Under the pieces are notes generated by a model that made no database searches, was not told the origin of the DNA, and saw nothing but the letters and a program-made list of their open reading frames with translations. Shown piece after piece: positions 47,676 to 55,825 of a DNA stretch of 64,000 bases; within the stretch, counting starts at the first letter, position 1; every line of letters begins with the position of its first letter. The stretch spans positions 2,046,001 to 2,110,000 of the forward strand of contig NZ_JAGINX010000001.1 of assembly GCF_017876395.1 (NCBI RefSeq), given 5' to 3'. This stretch comes from Nesterenkonia lacusekhoensis (GTDB lineage: Bacteria; Actinomycetota; Actinomycetes; Actinomycetales; Micrococcaceae). The translations under genes and the position numbers were made by a program.

Positions 47676-48467
47676 CTACCAGACGCGCGAGGTGAGTTTG
47701 GGGTACTTCGCGCGCATCCCGTCCCCGGAGGAGGTTCCGGTGAGGCGGCGCTTCACCCACGGCACGAAGTAGTCCTTGGTCCAGGTGGCCTCGGCCACGA
47801 CCCTCTCCGACAGAGAGGTCACCGGCGGCTCATCCACCTCAGGGTCGGCGATCTCGTCCTTCTCCCCGAGCACTGCGAGCACCTCTTTGGCCATCATGGT
47901 GTGCCCAGCGATCCCCAGATGCAGGCGATCCACGTCCCAGTAGCGCCAGTCCTGGAACCGCTTCATGTGCCAGAAGTCGACCAGCTCGGTCCCCAGGTCC
48001 GCGGAGATCTTCCGCACATGCTCGTTGTAGATGGCGGTGCGCCCCCGAGTGACTCGGAACAGCGGCGCCTTGGCGGAGTCGAATCCGGTGAACAGCACCA
48101 CGCGCGCGCCGGTCTCGACGAGCTTCTCGACGCCGGCCCGGTACCGTTCCATGAGCCCATCGACATTGACCGCGGGACGCAGGATGTCATTGCCTCCGGC
48201 GTAGAGGGTCACCAGTGTGGGATTCAGGGCGATGGCGGCGTCGAGCTGCTCATCGAGGACCTGCTGGAGCTTCTTCCCGCGGATCGCGAGGTTGGCGTAG
48301 CCCCAGGAGTCATCGTTGGCGACCAGCTGGGCGGCCACTCGATCCGCCCAGCCGCGGCAGTCGTTCGGACGGGTGGGGTCGATATCCCCCACACCCTCGG
48401 TGAATGAGTCCCCGATGGCGACAAAACGCTGCGCAAAGGGACCGTCGAGTTCATCAGCTGCGGACAT
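47676..48467 (-). CDS. SGNH/GDSL-family hydrolase
   Basis: 263 residues, no signal peptide. Block I AIGDSFTEGVGD (nucleophile Ser near 22), block III YAGGNDIL with the Asn, and block V DVDRLHLGIAGH with the Asp-His pair are all seen, so the catalytic triad is intact. A C-terminal extension of about 70 residues (VTSLSERVVAEATW..., ending TSRVW) is usual in actinobacterial members. Likely an esterase; substrate unknown. It is downstream of the tetronate operon in the same direction, 23 bases after otnC's end, but no link is evident. Confidence 0.87.
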   Translation of the reverse strand: MSAADELDGPFAQRFVAIGDSFTEGVGDIDPTRPNDCRGWADRVAAQLVANDDSWGYANLAIRGKKLQQVLDEQLDAAIALNPTLVTLYAGGNDILRPAVNVDGLMERYRAGVEKLVETGARVVLFTGFDSAKAPLFRVTRGRTAIYNEHVRKISADLGTELVDFWHMKRFQDWRYWDVDRLHLGIAGHTMMAKEVLAVLGEKDEIADPEVDEPPVTSLSERVVAEATWTKDYFVPWVKRRLTGTSSGDGMRAKYPKLTSRVW

Positions 48468-48490
48468 GGGCACCAGCCTACAGGGGCTGA

Positions 48491-49108
48491 TCAGCCGAGC
48501 AGGTCGGCGACCTGCTCCTCAGTCAGCGGGCGGGTGGCCCGACCCTCCAGCAGGAAGGCCAACTGGGCGGAGGCCTCCAGCTCCTCCGCCGCATTGACCG
48601 CGTCCTCCAGAGCCGCGCCGGCCACGATGGAGCCGTGGTTGGAGAGGATCACTCCGGGTCCACGCCGACCGGCTGCCAGGATGTCCTCGAGCATCTCTGC
48701 TGATCCCGGCTTGTAGTACGGGACTGTGGGAACATCTCGGCCCAGCCGCATGACGAAATACGGCGTCAGCGGTGGGATGCCCTCCTCACCGGCCAGGCAG
48801 CTGTAGGCGGTGACATAGGTCGAATGCAGGTGCACGATGGCCTGAGCCTCGGGCCGGGCCTGGTACATGGCGCGGTGCATGACCACCTCTTTGGAGGGCC
48901 GGAGCCCGTCCACGTGCTCCCAGTCCTCGTTCAGCACGGACAGGCTCTGCGGGTCCAGCCGCCCCAGCGAGGAATTGGTGGGAGTCATCAGGTAGCCGCC
49001 GGGGATGCGGACACTGATGTTGCCGGCGCTGCCCACGGAGAATCCCCGGTGGAACAGGCTCGCGCCCAGTTCGGTGATCTGCTGGCGCAGCAGGTGCTCG
49101 TCGGTCAC
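48491..49108 (-). CDS. otnC: 3-oxo-tetronate 4-phosphate decarboxylase (class II aldolase family)
   Basis: 205 residues. Class II aldolase/adducin fold: GSAGNISVRIPGG, MTPTNSSLGRLD, the zinc-ligand pair in IVHLHSTYVTAYSCL, and VILSNHGSIVAGAALEDA with the third His. Fuculose-phosphate aldolase shares the fold, but the cluster with DUF1537 kinase, DenD, OtnI and LtnD points to OtnC, which gives dihydroxyacetone phosphate and CO2. Last gene of the operon. Confidence 0.85.
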   Translation of the reverse strand: MTDEHLLRQQITELGASLFHRGFSVGSAGNISVRIPGGYLMTPTNSSLGRLDPQSLSVLNEDWEHVDGLRPSKEVVMHRAMYQARPEAQAIVHLHSTYVTAYSCLAGEEGIPPLTPYFVMRLGRDVPTVPYYKPGSAEMLEDILAAGRRGPGVILSNHGSIVAGAALEDAVNAAEELEASAQLAFLLEGRATRPLTEEQVADLLG

Positions 49109-49118
49109 AGTTCTCCTC

Positions 49119-50522
49119 TCAGACGATGACGCTGGCGATCAGCAGCATCACCATAGTCGTGGCCCAGGCGATGGTGGTCGGCACTGACCAGACCAGCATC
49201 TGGTGTTTGGCGTTCTTGACTCCCAGCATCCGGTTGACCACCCAGAAGAAGCTGTCGTTGAAGTAGCCGAAGAACAGCGACCCCAGGGCGGCCGCTTGGG
49301 CGGCCAGGACCATATTCACATCCGGGACCTGGGCCAGGATCGGTGCGGAGATCGAGGCGGAGGTGATGATCGCCACCGTTCCGGATCCCTGGATCACGCG
49401 CACCACAGTGGCGATCAGGAAGGGCACCAGGATAGTCGGCAGCGGCAGTCCCGCCACGGTCTCACCGATGGCGTCGGCGGAGCCGGATTCGCGCAGCACC
49501 TCGCCGAGGGCGCCACCGGCACCGGTGACCAGCAGGATGATGCCTGCCGCCTGCACTCCCTGTTCCATGTCATCCAACGTGCCCTGCCGGGACTGGTTGC
49601 GGGTCAATCCGTAGACCGCGGCGAGCACGCCGAAGAGCAGCGCGATGACCGGGTTGCCCAGGAAGGCGGCCACGGAGATGAAGCCCTCGGGAAGGTCGAT
49701 GACCTCGGCATCGGTCAGGTTCGCGGAGAAGGTGTTGAAGAAGATCAGCACGATCGGCAGCAGGATGGGCAGCACCGAGAGGAACAGGCTGGGCAGCTCG
49801 CGGTCCCGCTCGTCGGCCCGCTGCTGGAACTCCTCGAAGGCCTCAGCAGGACTCTGTTCGGGCTCCGCTGCGATGCGTTCCCCGGTGTCCCGCTCGATCA
49901 TCGCCTCGATGCGCGGGCCCATCACCTTTGCGTACAGGGTCACCAGCACGCCGGCGGGCAGGGTGAGGATCAGACCCCACATGATCATCTCGCCGATGCT
50001 GACTCCGAAGATGCCGGCGGCACCCAGTGGGCCCGGTGTGGGCGGGACGGCGTGGTGGGTGAGGATCAGCCCACCGGCCAGGGCGATGCCCAGAGTCAGC
50101 ACGGAGCGCCCGGTGGTCCGAGCCAAGGACTTCACCAGCGGTTGGAGGATCACGAAGGCGGAGTCCACGAAGATCGGGATGGAGATGATGAACCCGGCGG
50201 CCGCCATCGCCCATTCCTCCTTCCGCTTGCCCAGCCAGCGGATCAGCGTGTAGGCGAGCTTCTCAGCGGCACCGGAGACCTCCAGGATCCGGCCCATCAT
50301 CACGCCCAGGCCGATCACCAGACCGATGGTCCCCAGAGTGGAACCGAAGCCTGCGGTGATCGTGTCGATGACGGCGTCGGGCGCCATCCCGGCGGCCAGG
50401 CCCGCGATGGAGGCGGCGATGACCAGGGCGAGCACCGCGTGGACCTTGGTCTTCAGGACCAGAAGGATCAGCAGTGCGACGGCGGCCGCAAGCCCGACGG
50501 CGGCGGTGATCTCAGTATTCAT
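49119..50522 (-). CDS. GntP-family permease, probable tetronate transporter
   Basis: 467 residues with about twelve hydrophobic helices; GntP/ArsB superfamily importer of gluconate-like acid sugars. LGLGVMMGRILEVSG-type and HHAVPPTPGPLGAAGIFG motifs and the RVIQGSGTVAIITSASIS stretch are GntP signatures. In this cluster it presumably imports threonate or erythronate. It starts 11 bases after denD and ends 10 bases before otnC, so it belongs to the operon. A long opposite-strand frame over it is an artefact. Confidence 0.9.
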   Translation of the reverse strand: MNTEITAAVGLAAAVALLILLVLKTKVHAVLALVIAASIAGLAAGMAPDAVIDTITAGFGSTLGTIGLVIGLGVMMGRILEVSGAAEKLAYTLIRWLGKRKEEWAMAAAGFIISIPIFVDSAFVILQPLVKSLARTTGRSVLTLGIALAGGLILTHHAVPPTPGPLGAAGIFGVSIGEMIMWGLILTLPAGVLVTLYAKVMGPRIEAMIERDTGERIAAEPEQSPAEAFEEFQQRADERDRELPSLFLSVLPILLPIVLIFFNTFSANLTDAEVIDLPEGFISVAAFLGNPVIALLFGVLAAVYGLTRNQSRQGTLDDMEQGVQAAGIILLVTGAGGALGEVLRESGSADAIGETVAGLPLPTILVPFLIATVVRVIQGSGTVAIITSASISAPILAQVPDVNMVLAAQAAALGSLFFGYFNDSFFWVVNRMLGVKNAKHQMLVWSVPTTIAWATTMVMLLIASVIV

Positions 50523-50533
50523 CGCTGCGGACC

Positions 50534-51520
50534 TCAGTTCTGCTCAGTGGGGTTCTGCCCGGAGGCCACGAACTCGGCGTGGAACTGGCGCACGGCGTCG
50601 GTGAAGCTCTCATCCCGGCCGAAGCCCAGGGACAGCACACGGTCCACCTCGAAGTCGCCCGGCCAGGAGAGCACGATGGACTTGATCCGCTCGTCCTCCT
50701 CATGGGTCACGAGGTCGCGAGCCTGCTGGCCGCCCACTGCGGTGAGGCTGGAGAGCATCTCCCCCACGGTCACGCAGAGGCCGGGCAGGTTGAGCACGCG
50801 CCAGCGGCCGATCTGCTCCCCCCCGATGATCACGGCGTGGACCAGATTGGCCACCACCGTGTTCGGGGAGGAGAGCCACATGCGGGTCTCCAGCGGAACG
50901 GGGCAGACGGAGGCCTCGCCCTGCAGGGGCTCGCGGATGATTCCGCTGGCGAAGGAGGAGGCTGCCGAATTGGGGCGCCCGGGACGGACCGAGATCGTGG
51001 GCAGCCGGCAGATGCGGGCATCCACGAATCCCTTGCGGGAGTAGTCGTTGACCAGCAGCTCGCCGATGGCTTTGAACGCACCGTAGGTGGAGTCGGGCTG
51101 GGTGGCCAGGTTCTCTGGGACCACCTCAGGCATCTCACCGCCGAAGACGGCGATGGAGCTGGTGAAGAGGAAGCGCGGGCAGGTGCCGGTGGCGCGAGCC
51201 GCCTCGAGCAGCTGGTGGGTGGCCTCGACGTTCACCCGGTGGGAAAGATCGAAGTCCTCCTCGGAGCCGCCGCTGAGCACAGCCGCCATGTGGTAGATCG
51301 CCCAGGTGTCCTGATCCACGGTGCGGCGGAGCAGCTCGGGGTCAGCGATGTCGCCCACCACCGAGCTGACGCGCGGGTCGCGGACCGGGGTCTCGGCCAG
51401 ATCCAGAGAGACCACCTCGGTGATCTGCTCAGGGAGGCGACCGGCGTCCTGGGCGGCGAGCAGTTCGCCGATGACGCGGCTGCCGAGGAATCCGGCGCCT
51501 CCGGTGACGATGATCTTCAT
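50534..51520 (-). CDS. denD: D-erythronate dehydrogenase-like NAD-dependent epimerase/dehydratase
   Basis: 328 residues, extended SDR. MKIIVTGGAGFLGSRVIGELL is the Rossmann motif; the active-site set is Ser/Thr in FLFTSSIAVFGG and YGAFK (YxxxK). RPTISVRPGRPNSAASSF-like loop and GIIREPLQGE are typical of DenD, which oxidises D-erythronate at C2 or C3 to the oxo acid used by OtnK. ATG at 51520 is preferred over a start 12 codons out, as AAGGACG precedes it. Second oxidative entry to the pathway, next to LtnD. Confidence 0.83.
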   Translation of the reverse strand: MKIIVTGGAGFLGSRVIGELLAAQDAGRLPEQITEVVSLDLAETPVRDPRVSSVVGDIADPELLRRTVDQDTWAIYHMAAVLSGGSEEDFDLSHRVNVEATHQLLEAARATGTCPRFLFTSSIAVFGGEMPEVVPENLATQPDSTYGAFKAIGELLVNDYSRKGFVDARICRLPTISVRPGRPNSAASSFASGIIREPLQGEASVCPVPLETRMWLSSPNTVVANLVHAVIIGGEQIGRWRVLNLPGLCVTVGEMLSSLTAVGGQQARDLVTHEEDERIKSIVLSWPGDFEVDRVLSLGFGRDESFTDAVRQFHAEFVASGQNPTEQN

Positions 51521-51613
51521 AGAACGTCCTTGTCCTTTCGAGGTCGTCCGCCGCATCCGGCGGAGGGTCAGGGATGTTGAGCAGTCAGGTGTATCGAGCA
51601 GTCGGAGCTGCCC

Positions 51614-52399
51614 TCAGAGCAGCACCTCGAGGCCGTGCTGCTGGGCATGTTCTCGGGCGGCCTCCGGCAGGTCCTCATCGCTGAGGATCCCGTCGAAGAC
51701 GTCCAGGGCCAGGGCCTTGAAGGCGGCCACCCGGCCGTATTTGCTGCTGTCGGTGGCCAGGTAGGCGCGCGCCGAGTGGGCGATGATCGCTCGCTTGACC
51801 ACAGACTTCGCGTCCGTAGGGACCGACAGGCCCCGCAGGTCGAAGGAGGAGGCAGAGACGAAGGCCAGATCGATGTTGAACTCGCCCAGCTCGGCCGCGG
51901 TCAGAGGTCCCTGGGTGGACATGTTCCCGCTGTCCAGCGTCCCGCCCAGCACATGGACCCGCGCCTGAGGGTGCTCCCCGACGGCGGCGGCCACCGCCAG
52001 ATCATTGGTCACCACATCCAGGGCGCAGGCCGGGTCGTCGTTCGGGTGCTGGGCCGCACGCCGGACCAGCTCACGGGCCAGAGCGAGCATGGTGGTGCCG
52101 GCGTCGAGGTAGACCAGGTCTCCGGGACGCACCAGATCCGCGGCACGGGAGGCGATGGCCTCCTTCTGCTGCGGACGGATCCCCAGCTTGGCCTGATGGG
52201 TGGCGTCCAGGGCCAGGCGGGAGGGTTTGGCCACTCCCCCGGAGACCGAGACCAGCCGACCCTCCTCCTCCAGCACACGAATGTCCCGGCGGACCGTCAT
52301 ATGGGAGACGCCGAGCTCCTCGGTCAGGTCGGCCACGGACGCAGAGCCGCGCTCCTCGACCAGGTGGAGCAGCCGGCGTCGGCGTTCGTCCGGGATCAC
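51614..52399 (-). CDS. DeoR/GlpR-type transcriptional regulator
   Basis: 261 residues. N-terminal DeoR HTH: RRRRLLHLVEERGSASVADL, then TEELGVSHMTVRRDIRVLEEEGRL, split here by position; C-terminal sugar-phosphate-sensing domain with YLDAGTTMLALAREL and VTNDLAVA. It lies inside the tetronate operon with a 4-base overlap to otnI, so it most likely controls this cluster. The GTTCA/TGAAC repeats in the otnK/ltnD gap are candidate targets. Effector may be a phosphorylated pathway intermediate. Confidence 0.9.
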   Translation of the reverse strand: MIPDERRRRLLHLVEERGSASVADLTEELGVSHMTVRRDIRVLEEEGRLVSVSGGVAKPSRLALDATHQAKLGIRPQQKEAIASRAADLVRPGDLVYLDAGTTMLALARELVRRAAQHPNDDPACALDVVTNDLAVAAAVGEHPQARVHVLGGTLDSGNMSTQGPLTAAELGEFNIDLAFVSASSFDLRGLSVPTDAKSVVKRAIIAHSARAYLATDSSKYGRVAAFKALALDVFDGILSDEDLPEAAREHAQQHGLEVLL

Positions 52400-53292
52400 G
52401 GCTGGGTCTTTCTGGACTCGACGTTCTGGGACTCGGCCGAGCAGGGCTGAGCAGCACCGGACTGATCAGCGCCGGACTGATCAGCGCCGGGCTGCAGCGC
52501 ATGGAACCAGCCGAGCCCGTCCTCGGTGCGCCCGGCCGGATGGTACTCACAGCCGACCCAGCCGCTGTAGCCGATCTCATCGATCACGGAGAACAGGTGC
52601 TGATAGTCGGTCTCGCCGGAGTCGGGCTCATGGCGGTCCGGCACTGAGGCGATCTGGATGTGCTCGATGACCTCAGCGCTGCTGCGCAGCAGCCGGGTGA
52701 GATCCCCGTCGGTGATCTGGGCGTGGTAGAGATCCAGCTGCAGCCCGAGGTTCTCCCGGTCGATGCGCTCGATCATCTGCAGCCCCAGGGCCACACTGCC
52801 CAGGAAGTAACCGGGCATGTCCACGTGATTGATGGGCTCGATGACCACGCGCCGGCCATCAGCGGCCGCACGGTCGGCCGCCTGGCGGATACGACGGATG
52901 TAGACCTCGGCGGCCTCATGGTTCAGCGCCTGCTCCACTGTGCGGCGGGCAGGGCCCTGCGGGTCTGGGATGCCCGCCATGACGTGGACCCGCGGGCAGT
53001 CCAGCGCCTGGGCGTAGCTCATGGCGGTCTCCAGGCTCTCGGCGAACTCCTCGTCACGGCCGGCGAGCGCGGCCAGGCCCCGCTCCCCGCTCTCCCAATC
53101 CCCGGCGGGGGCGTTGAACAGCGCCTGGGTCAGGCCGGCGGACTGCAGCGCGGCGGCCACGTCCTGCTCCGGGTGGGCGTAGGGGAAGAGATACTCCACG
53201 GCGTCGAATCCGGCCCGGGCGGCGGCATCGAAGCGCTCCAGGAAAGGCACCTCGGTGAACATCATGGACAGATTGCCGGCGAAGCGTGGCAT
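52396..53292 (-). CDS. otnI: 2-oxo-tetronate isomerase (hydroxypyruvate isomerase family)
   Basis: 298 residues, TIM-barrel of the xylose-isomerase-like superfamily. FAGNLSMMFTEVPFLERFDA is the typical Hyi start, followed by GFDAVEYLFPY, INHVDMPGYFL and LQLDLYHAQI with metal-ligand Asp/His, and VGCEYHPAG near the end. OtnI interconverts 2- and 3-oxo-tetronate. The C-terminal 30 residues form a low-complexity GADQSGADQSG repeat not seen in typical members. Start overlaps the otnK stop; stop overlaps deoR. Confidence 0.86.
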   Translation of the reverse strand: MPRFAGNLSMMFTEVPFLERFDAAARAGFDAVEYLFPYAHPEQDVAAALQSAGLTQALFNAPAGDWESGERGLAALAGRDEEFAESLETAMSYAQALDCPRVHVMAGIPDPQGPARRTVEQALNHEAAEVYIRRIRQAADRAAADGRRVVIEPINHVDMPGYFLGSVALGLQMIERIDRENLGLQLDLYHAQITDGDLTRLLRSSAEVIEHIQIASVPDRHEPDSGETDYQHLFSVIDEIGYSGWVGCEYHPAGRTEDGLGWFHALQPGADQSGADQSGAAQPCSAESQNVESRKTQP

Positions 53293-54677
53293 CAGCGGTC
53301 CTCCTCCTGCTGGGCGGCGTCGGGCTGGCCATTGTTGGGCTGGTCATTGTTGGACTGCCCGGCGCTCATCTGCACTGCGGTCCGGAAGAAGTCGGGGTCG
53401 CCGAAGTTGCCGGATTTCAAGGTCAGGTCGATGCGACGCTGAGGGTCCGACTCCAGGCTGCGCGTCCATGGCACACCCGGTGCGATCTGCGGGCCGACCT
53501 CAAAGCCGTCCACGCCCAACGCCTGGGTGACGGCGCCGGAGGTCTCACCACCGGCCACGATGAATCGGGTGACTCCCTCGCTGCGCAGCCGGGCGGCCAG
53601 CTGACCGAAGAAGTCCTCGATGGCGGCGGAGAGCCGCTCAGCGCCGTAGCTCTGCTGCCACTGCCTGACCGCCTCCGGGGCGGCGGTGGCGTAGACCATC
53701 GGGGCGGCGTCGTCGCTGGTGCTGTTATCCAGCACCCAGCTGCTGAGCTCGGCCAGGTATCCGGCGGCGTCGTCGATGACACGTGGGATGTCCAGGGCCG
53801 TATGGGGCGCGTGGGCGGAGTAGGCCTGCACCTGCCGGTTGGTCATCTGGGAGGCGGACCCGGAGATCACCACGGCGGCCCCTGAGGTGAAGCTCCAGTC
53901 CTCAGCTGGACTGACGGCGTCGTGATCGGCGGGATCGGGGGCTTCGGCCTGGTCCTGCTGCACGGACTGGCCGGTGAGCGCCCGGGCCAGGCCCGCGCCG
54001 ATGCCGGATCCGCCGGTGAGCAGCCGCAGCCCGGTGGTCGCCTGGCCGATGGTGTCCAGGTGATCATGGTTCAGCGTGTCCAGCACGGCGTAGCGGGCGC
54101 CCTCCGCACGGGCCTGGTCCAGAGCTTCACGGACGGCGTCGGGACCCTGCTCGACGATCGCGAAGGGCACTGGCGCGGCGGTGCCGGAGCCCTGTGCCTC
54201 CATGAGGCGCAGCAGGTTGGAATCGGTCATCGGGGTGACCGGGTGGTCCTTCATGCCGGATTCGTGCAGCGGCTGGTGATGGACGAAGAGGTTGCTCTGA
54301 TAGACCGTGCGGCCGTTGACCGGCAGGGCAGGGACCACCACCGTGAAGTCTTCCCCAAGCTCCTCCAGCAGGGCGTCGGTGACGGGACCGATATTGCCCG
54401 CAGCGGTGGAGTCGAAGGTGGAGCAGTACTTGAAGATGATCTGCTCAGCCCCGAGCTGCCTCAGGACGCGGCAGGCGCCGAGGCTCTGCTCGATGGCCTC
54501 CTGAGCTGGGATGGAACGGGTCTTGAGGCTGATGACGACGGCATCGGCGTCGAGATTCTCCGGTGCGTGCTTCGGGCTGTTCAGCTGGGCGGTGCGCAGC
54601 CCGGCGGAGACCAGGAAGCCCGCGATGTCTGTGGCTCCGGTGAAATCGTCGGCAATCACGCCTATGCGCAGCGTCAT
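53292..54677 (-). CDS. otnK: 3-oxo-tetronate kinase (DUF1537 family)
   Basis: 461 residues. N-terminal GVIADDFTGATDIAGFL is the signature of four-carbon acid-sugar kinases (DUF1537), with FKYCSTFDST and PALPVNGRTVY; the C-terminal nucleotide part has FIVAGGETSGAVTQALG. It phosphorylates 3-oxo-tetronate at O4. A polar Asn/Gln-rich tail (QSNNDQPNNGQPD) ends the protein. ATG at 54677 is preferred over a start 19 codons earlier because of AAAGGCG and the conserved N-terminus. First gene of the minus-strand operon. Confidence 0.88.
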   Translation of the reverse strand: MTLRIGVIADDFTGATDIAGFLVSAGLRTAQLNSPKHAPENLDADAVVISLKTRSIPAQEAIEQSLGACRVLRQLGAEQIIFKYCSTFDSTAAGNIGPVTDALLEELGEDFTVVVPALPVNGRTVYQSNLFVHHQPLHESGMKDHPVTPMTDSNLLRLMEAQGSGTAAPVPFAIVEQGPDAVREALDQARAEGARYAVLDTLNHDHLDTIGQATTGLRLLTGGSGIGAGLARALTGQSVQQDQAEAPDPADHDAVSPAEDWSFTSGAAVVISGSASQMTNRQVQAYSAHAPHTALDIPRVIDDAAGYLAELSSWVLDNSTSDDAAPMVYATAAPEAVRQWQQSYGAERLSAAIEDFFGQLAARLRSEGVTRFIVAGGETSGAVTQALGVDGFEVGPQIAPGVPWTRSLESDPQRRIDLTLKSGNFGDPDFFRTAVQMSAGQSNNDQPNNGQPDAAQQEEDR

Positions 54678-54728
54678 CGGCACGCCTTTCTGTGACCTGG
54701 GGAGCGGCGGGGATCTCCGCCACGAGGT

Positions 54729-54763
54729 GTTCAAGTTTGTGAACTCTAGCTCACGCGTTCACA
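54729..54763. promoter_or_regulatory. Overlapping GTTCA/TGAAC inverted repeats in the otnK/ltnD gap
   Basis: GTTCA-N6-TGAAC (54729-54744) overlaps TGTGAAC-N12-GTTCACA (54738-54763). They are centred in the 140-base divergent region, so one bound regulator, most simply the DeoR protein of the cluster, could control both units. Confidence 0.55.
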
Positions 54764-54817
54764 TAAGATAACATCGAAGCACATATCTGTGAAGACCATC
54801 ACGAGAGGCAGCTCACT

Positions 54818-55726
54818 ATGGCGTCCCACTCCCCCAGCGGCATACCCGAGAGAGTCACGTTCGTCGGCATCGGAGCCATCGGCCTGCCCATGGCCACCGC
54901 CGTGGCCGCCGGAGGATTCGAGGTGACCGGCGTGGACTTCTCGGCCGAACAGCGCGCCGCCGCGGAACAGAAGGGCCTGCAGGCAGCGGCCGACGCCGGC
55001 TCCACGGCCCATGCCGACGCGGTGATCGTCATGGTGGCCACTGCAGACCAGCTGCGCGCTGCCGTGCTGGGATCCGGCGAGGGCGCCGGCGGTGAAGGCC
55101 TGCTGGCGAGGATGCGCCCAGGCGCCGGGCTGATCGTGATGAGCACAGTGGGACCTGAGGCCGTGCAGGACCTGGTGGGACCGGCCGCCGAGCGCGGCGT
55201 GCAGCTGGTGGATGCCCCGGTGACCGGCGGCATCGCCCGGGCGGCATCAGGGGATCTGCGACTCTTCGTCTCCGGCGATCCGGCGGCCGTGGAGTCTCAG
55301 CAGACCCTGCTGGAGTCTATGGGGACTGTGGTGAGCTGCGGCGAGCAGGTGGGCCGCGGACAGTCCTTCAAGGCTGTGAATCAGCTGCTCTGCGCAGTGC
55401 ATATCGTGGCAGGTGCAGAGGCACTGGCGCTGGCTGAGAAGCTGGACCTGGAGCCGGCCGAGGTGCTGGAGGCAGTCTCCGGCGGAGCGGCAGGATCCTT
55501 CATGCTCAGCGACCGCGGACCGCGCATGCTCGAAGGCTTGGATGCCCAGGTCGCCAGTGCGGTGAGCATCTTTGTGAAGGACTCTGGGCTGGTCAGCGAG
55601 ATCGCCGAGTCCGTCGGCATGGAGGCCCCGCTGCTGGAGGCGGCGAAGAAGAAGTACGCCGAGGCCGCCGACGCCGGTTGGGCGGGCCGGGACGACTCGC
55701 AGGTCATCCAGACCTACCGCGGCTGA
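54818..55726 (+). CDS. ltnD: L-threonate dehydrogenase-like (3-hydroxyisobutyrate dehydrogenase family)
   Basis: 302 residues, beta-hydroxyacid dehydrogenase family. N-terminal FVGIGAIGLPMATAVAAGG (NAD-binding), substrate motif DAPVTGGIARA, catalytic Lys in SFKAVNQLLCAVH, and KDSGLVSEIAES near the end. LtnD oxidises L-threonate at C2 to 2-oxo-tetronate. It is divergent from the otnK operon and followed by a terminator-type hairpin, so is monocistronic. Other family substrates (tartronate semialdehyde, hydroxyisobutyrate) are less likely in this context. Confidence 0.85.
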   Translation: MASHSPSGIPERVTFVGIGAIGLPMATAVAAGGFEVTGVDFSAEQRAAAEQKGLQAAADAGSTAHADAVIVMVATADQLRAAVLGSGEGAGGEGLLARMRPGAGLIVMSTVGPEAVQDLVGPAAERGVQLVDAPVTGGIARAASGDLRLFVSGDPAAVESQQTLLESMGTVVSCGEQVGRGQSFKAVNQLLCAVHIVAGAEALALAEKLDLEPAEVLEAVSGGAAGSFMLSDRGPRMLEGLDAQVASAVSIFVKDSGLVSEIAESVGMEAPLLEAAKKKYAEAADAGWAGRDDSQVIQTYRG

Positions 55727-55742
55727 GGCACCACGCCGCACA

Positions 55743-55819
55743 CACGTTGTGTGGGCACTTTGGGACGTTCTGGCGCGGAGATCCGGCCGGACAACGCCTC
55801 AAAGTGCCCACACAACGTG
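55743..55819. terminator. 20-bp perfect hairpin between ltnD and the GST-like gene
   Basis: CACGTTGTGTGGGCACTTTG (55743-55762) and its exact complement (55800-55819) with a 37-base GC-rich loop. It separates convergent genes. No T-run. Confidence 0.7.
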
Positions 55820-55825
55820 GGTTCC

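Noticed and set aside
49203-51044. About 610-codon plus-strand frame opposite gntP and denD
   Set aside because: It crosses two clear minus-strand genes, its product is Gly/Asp/His-rich low complexity and it has no family signature.
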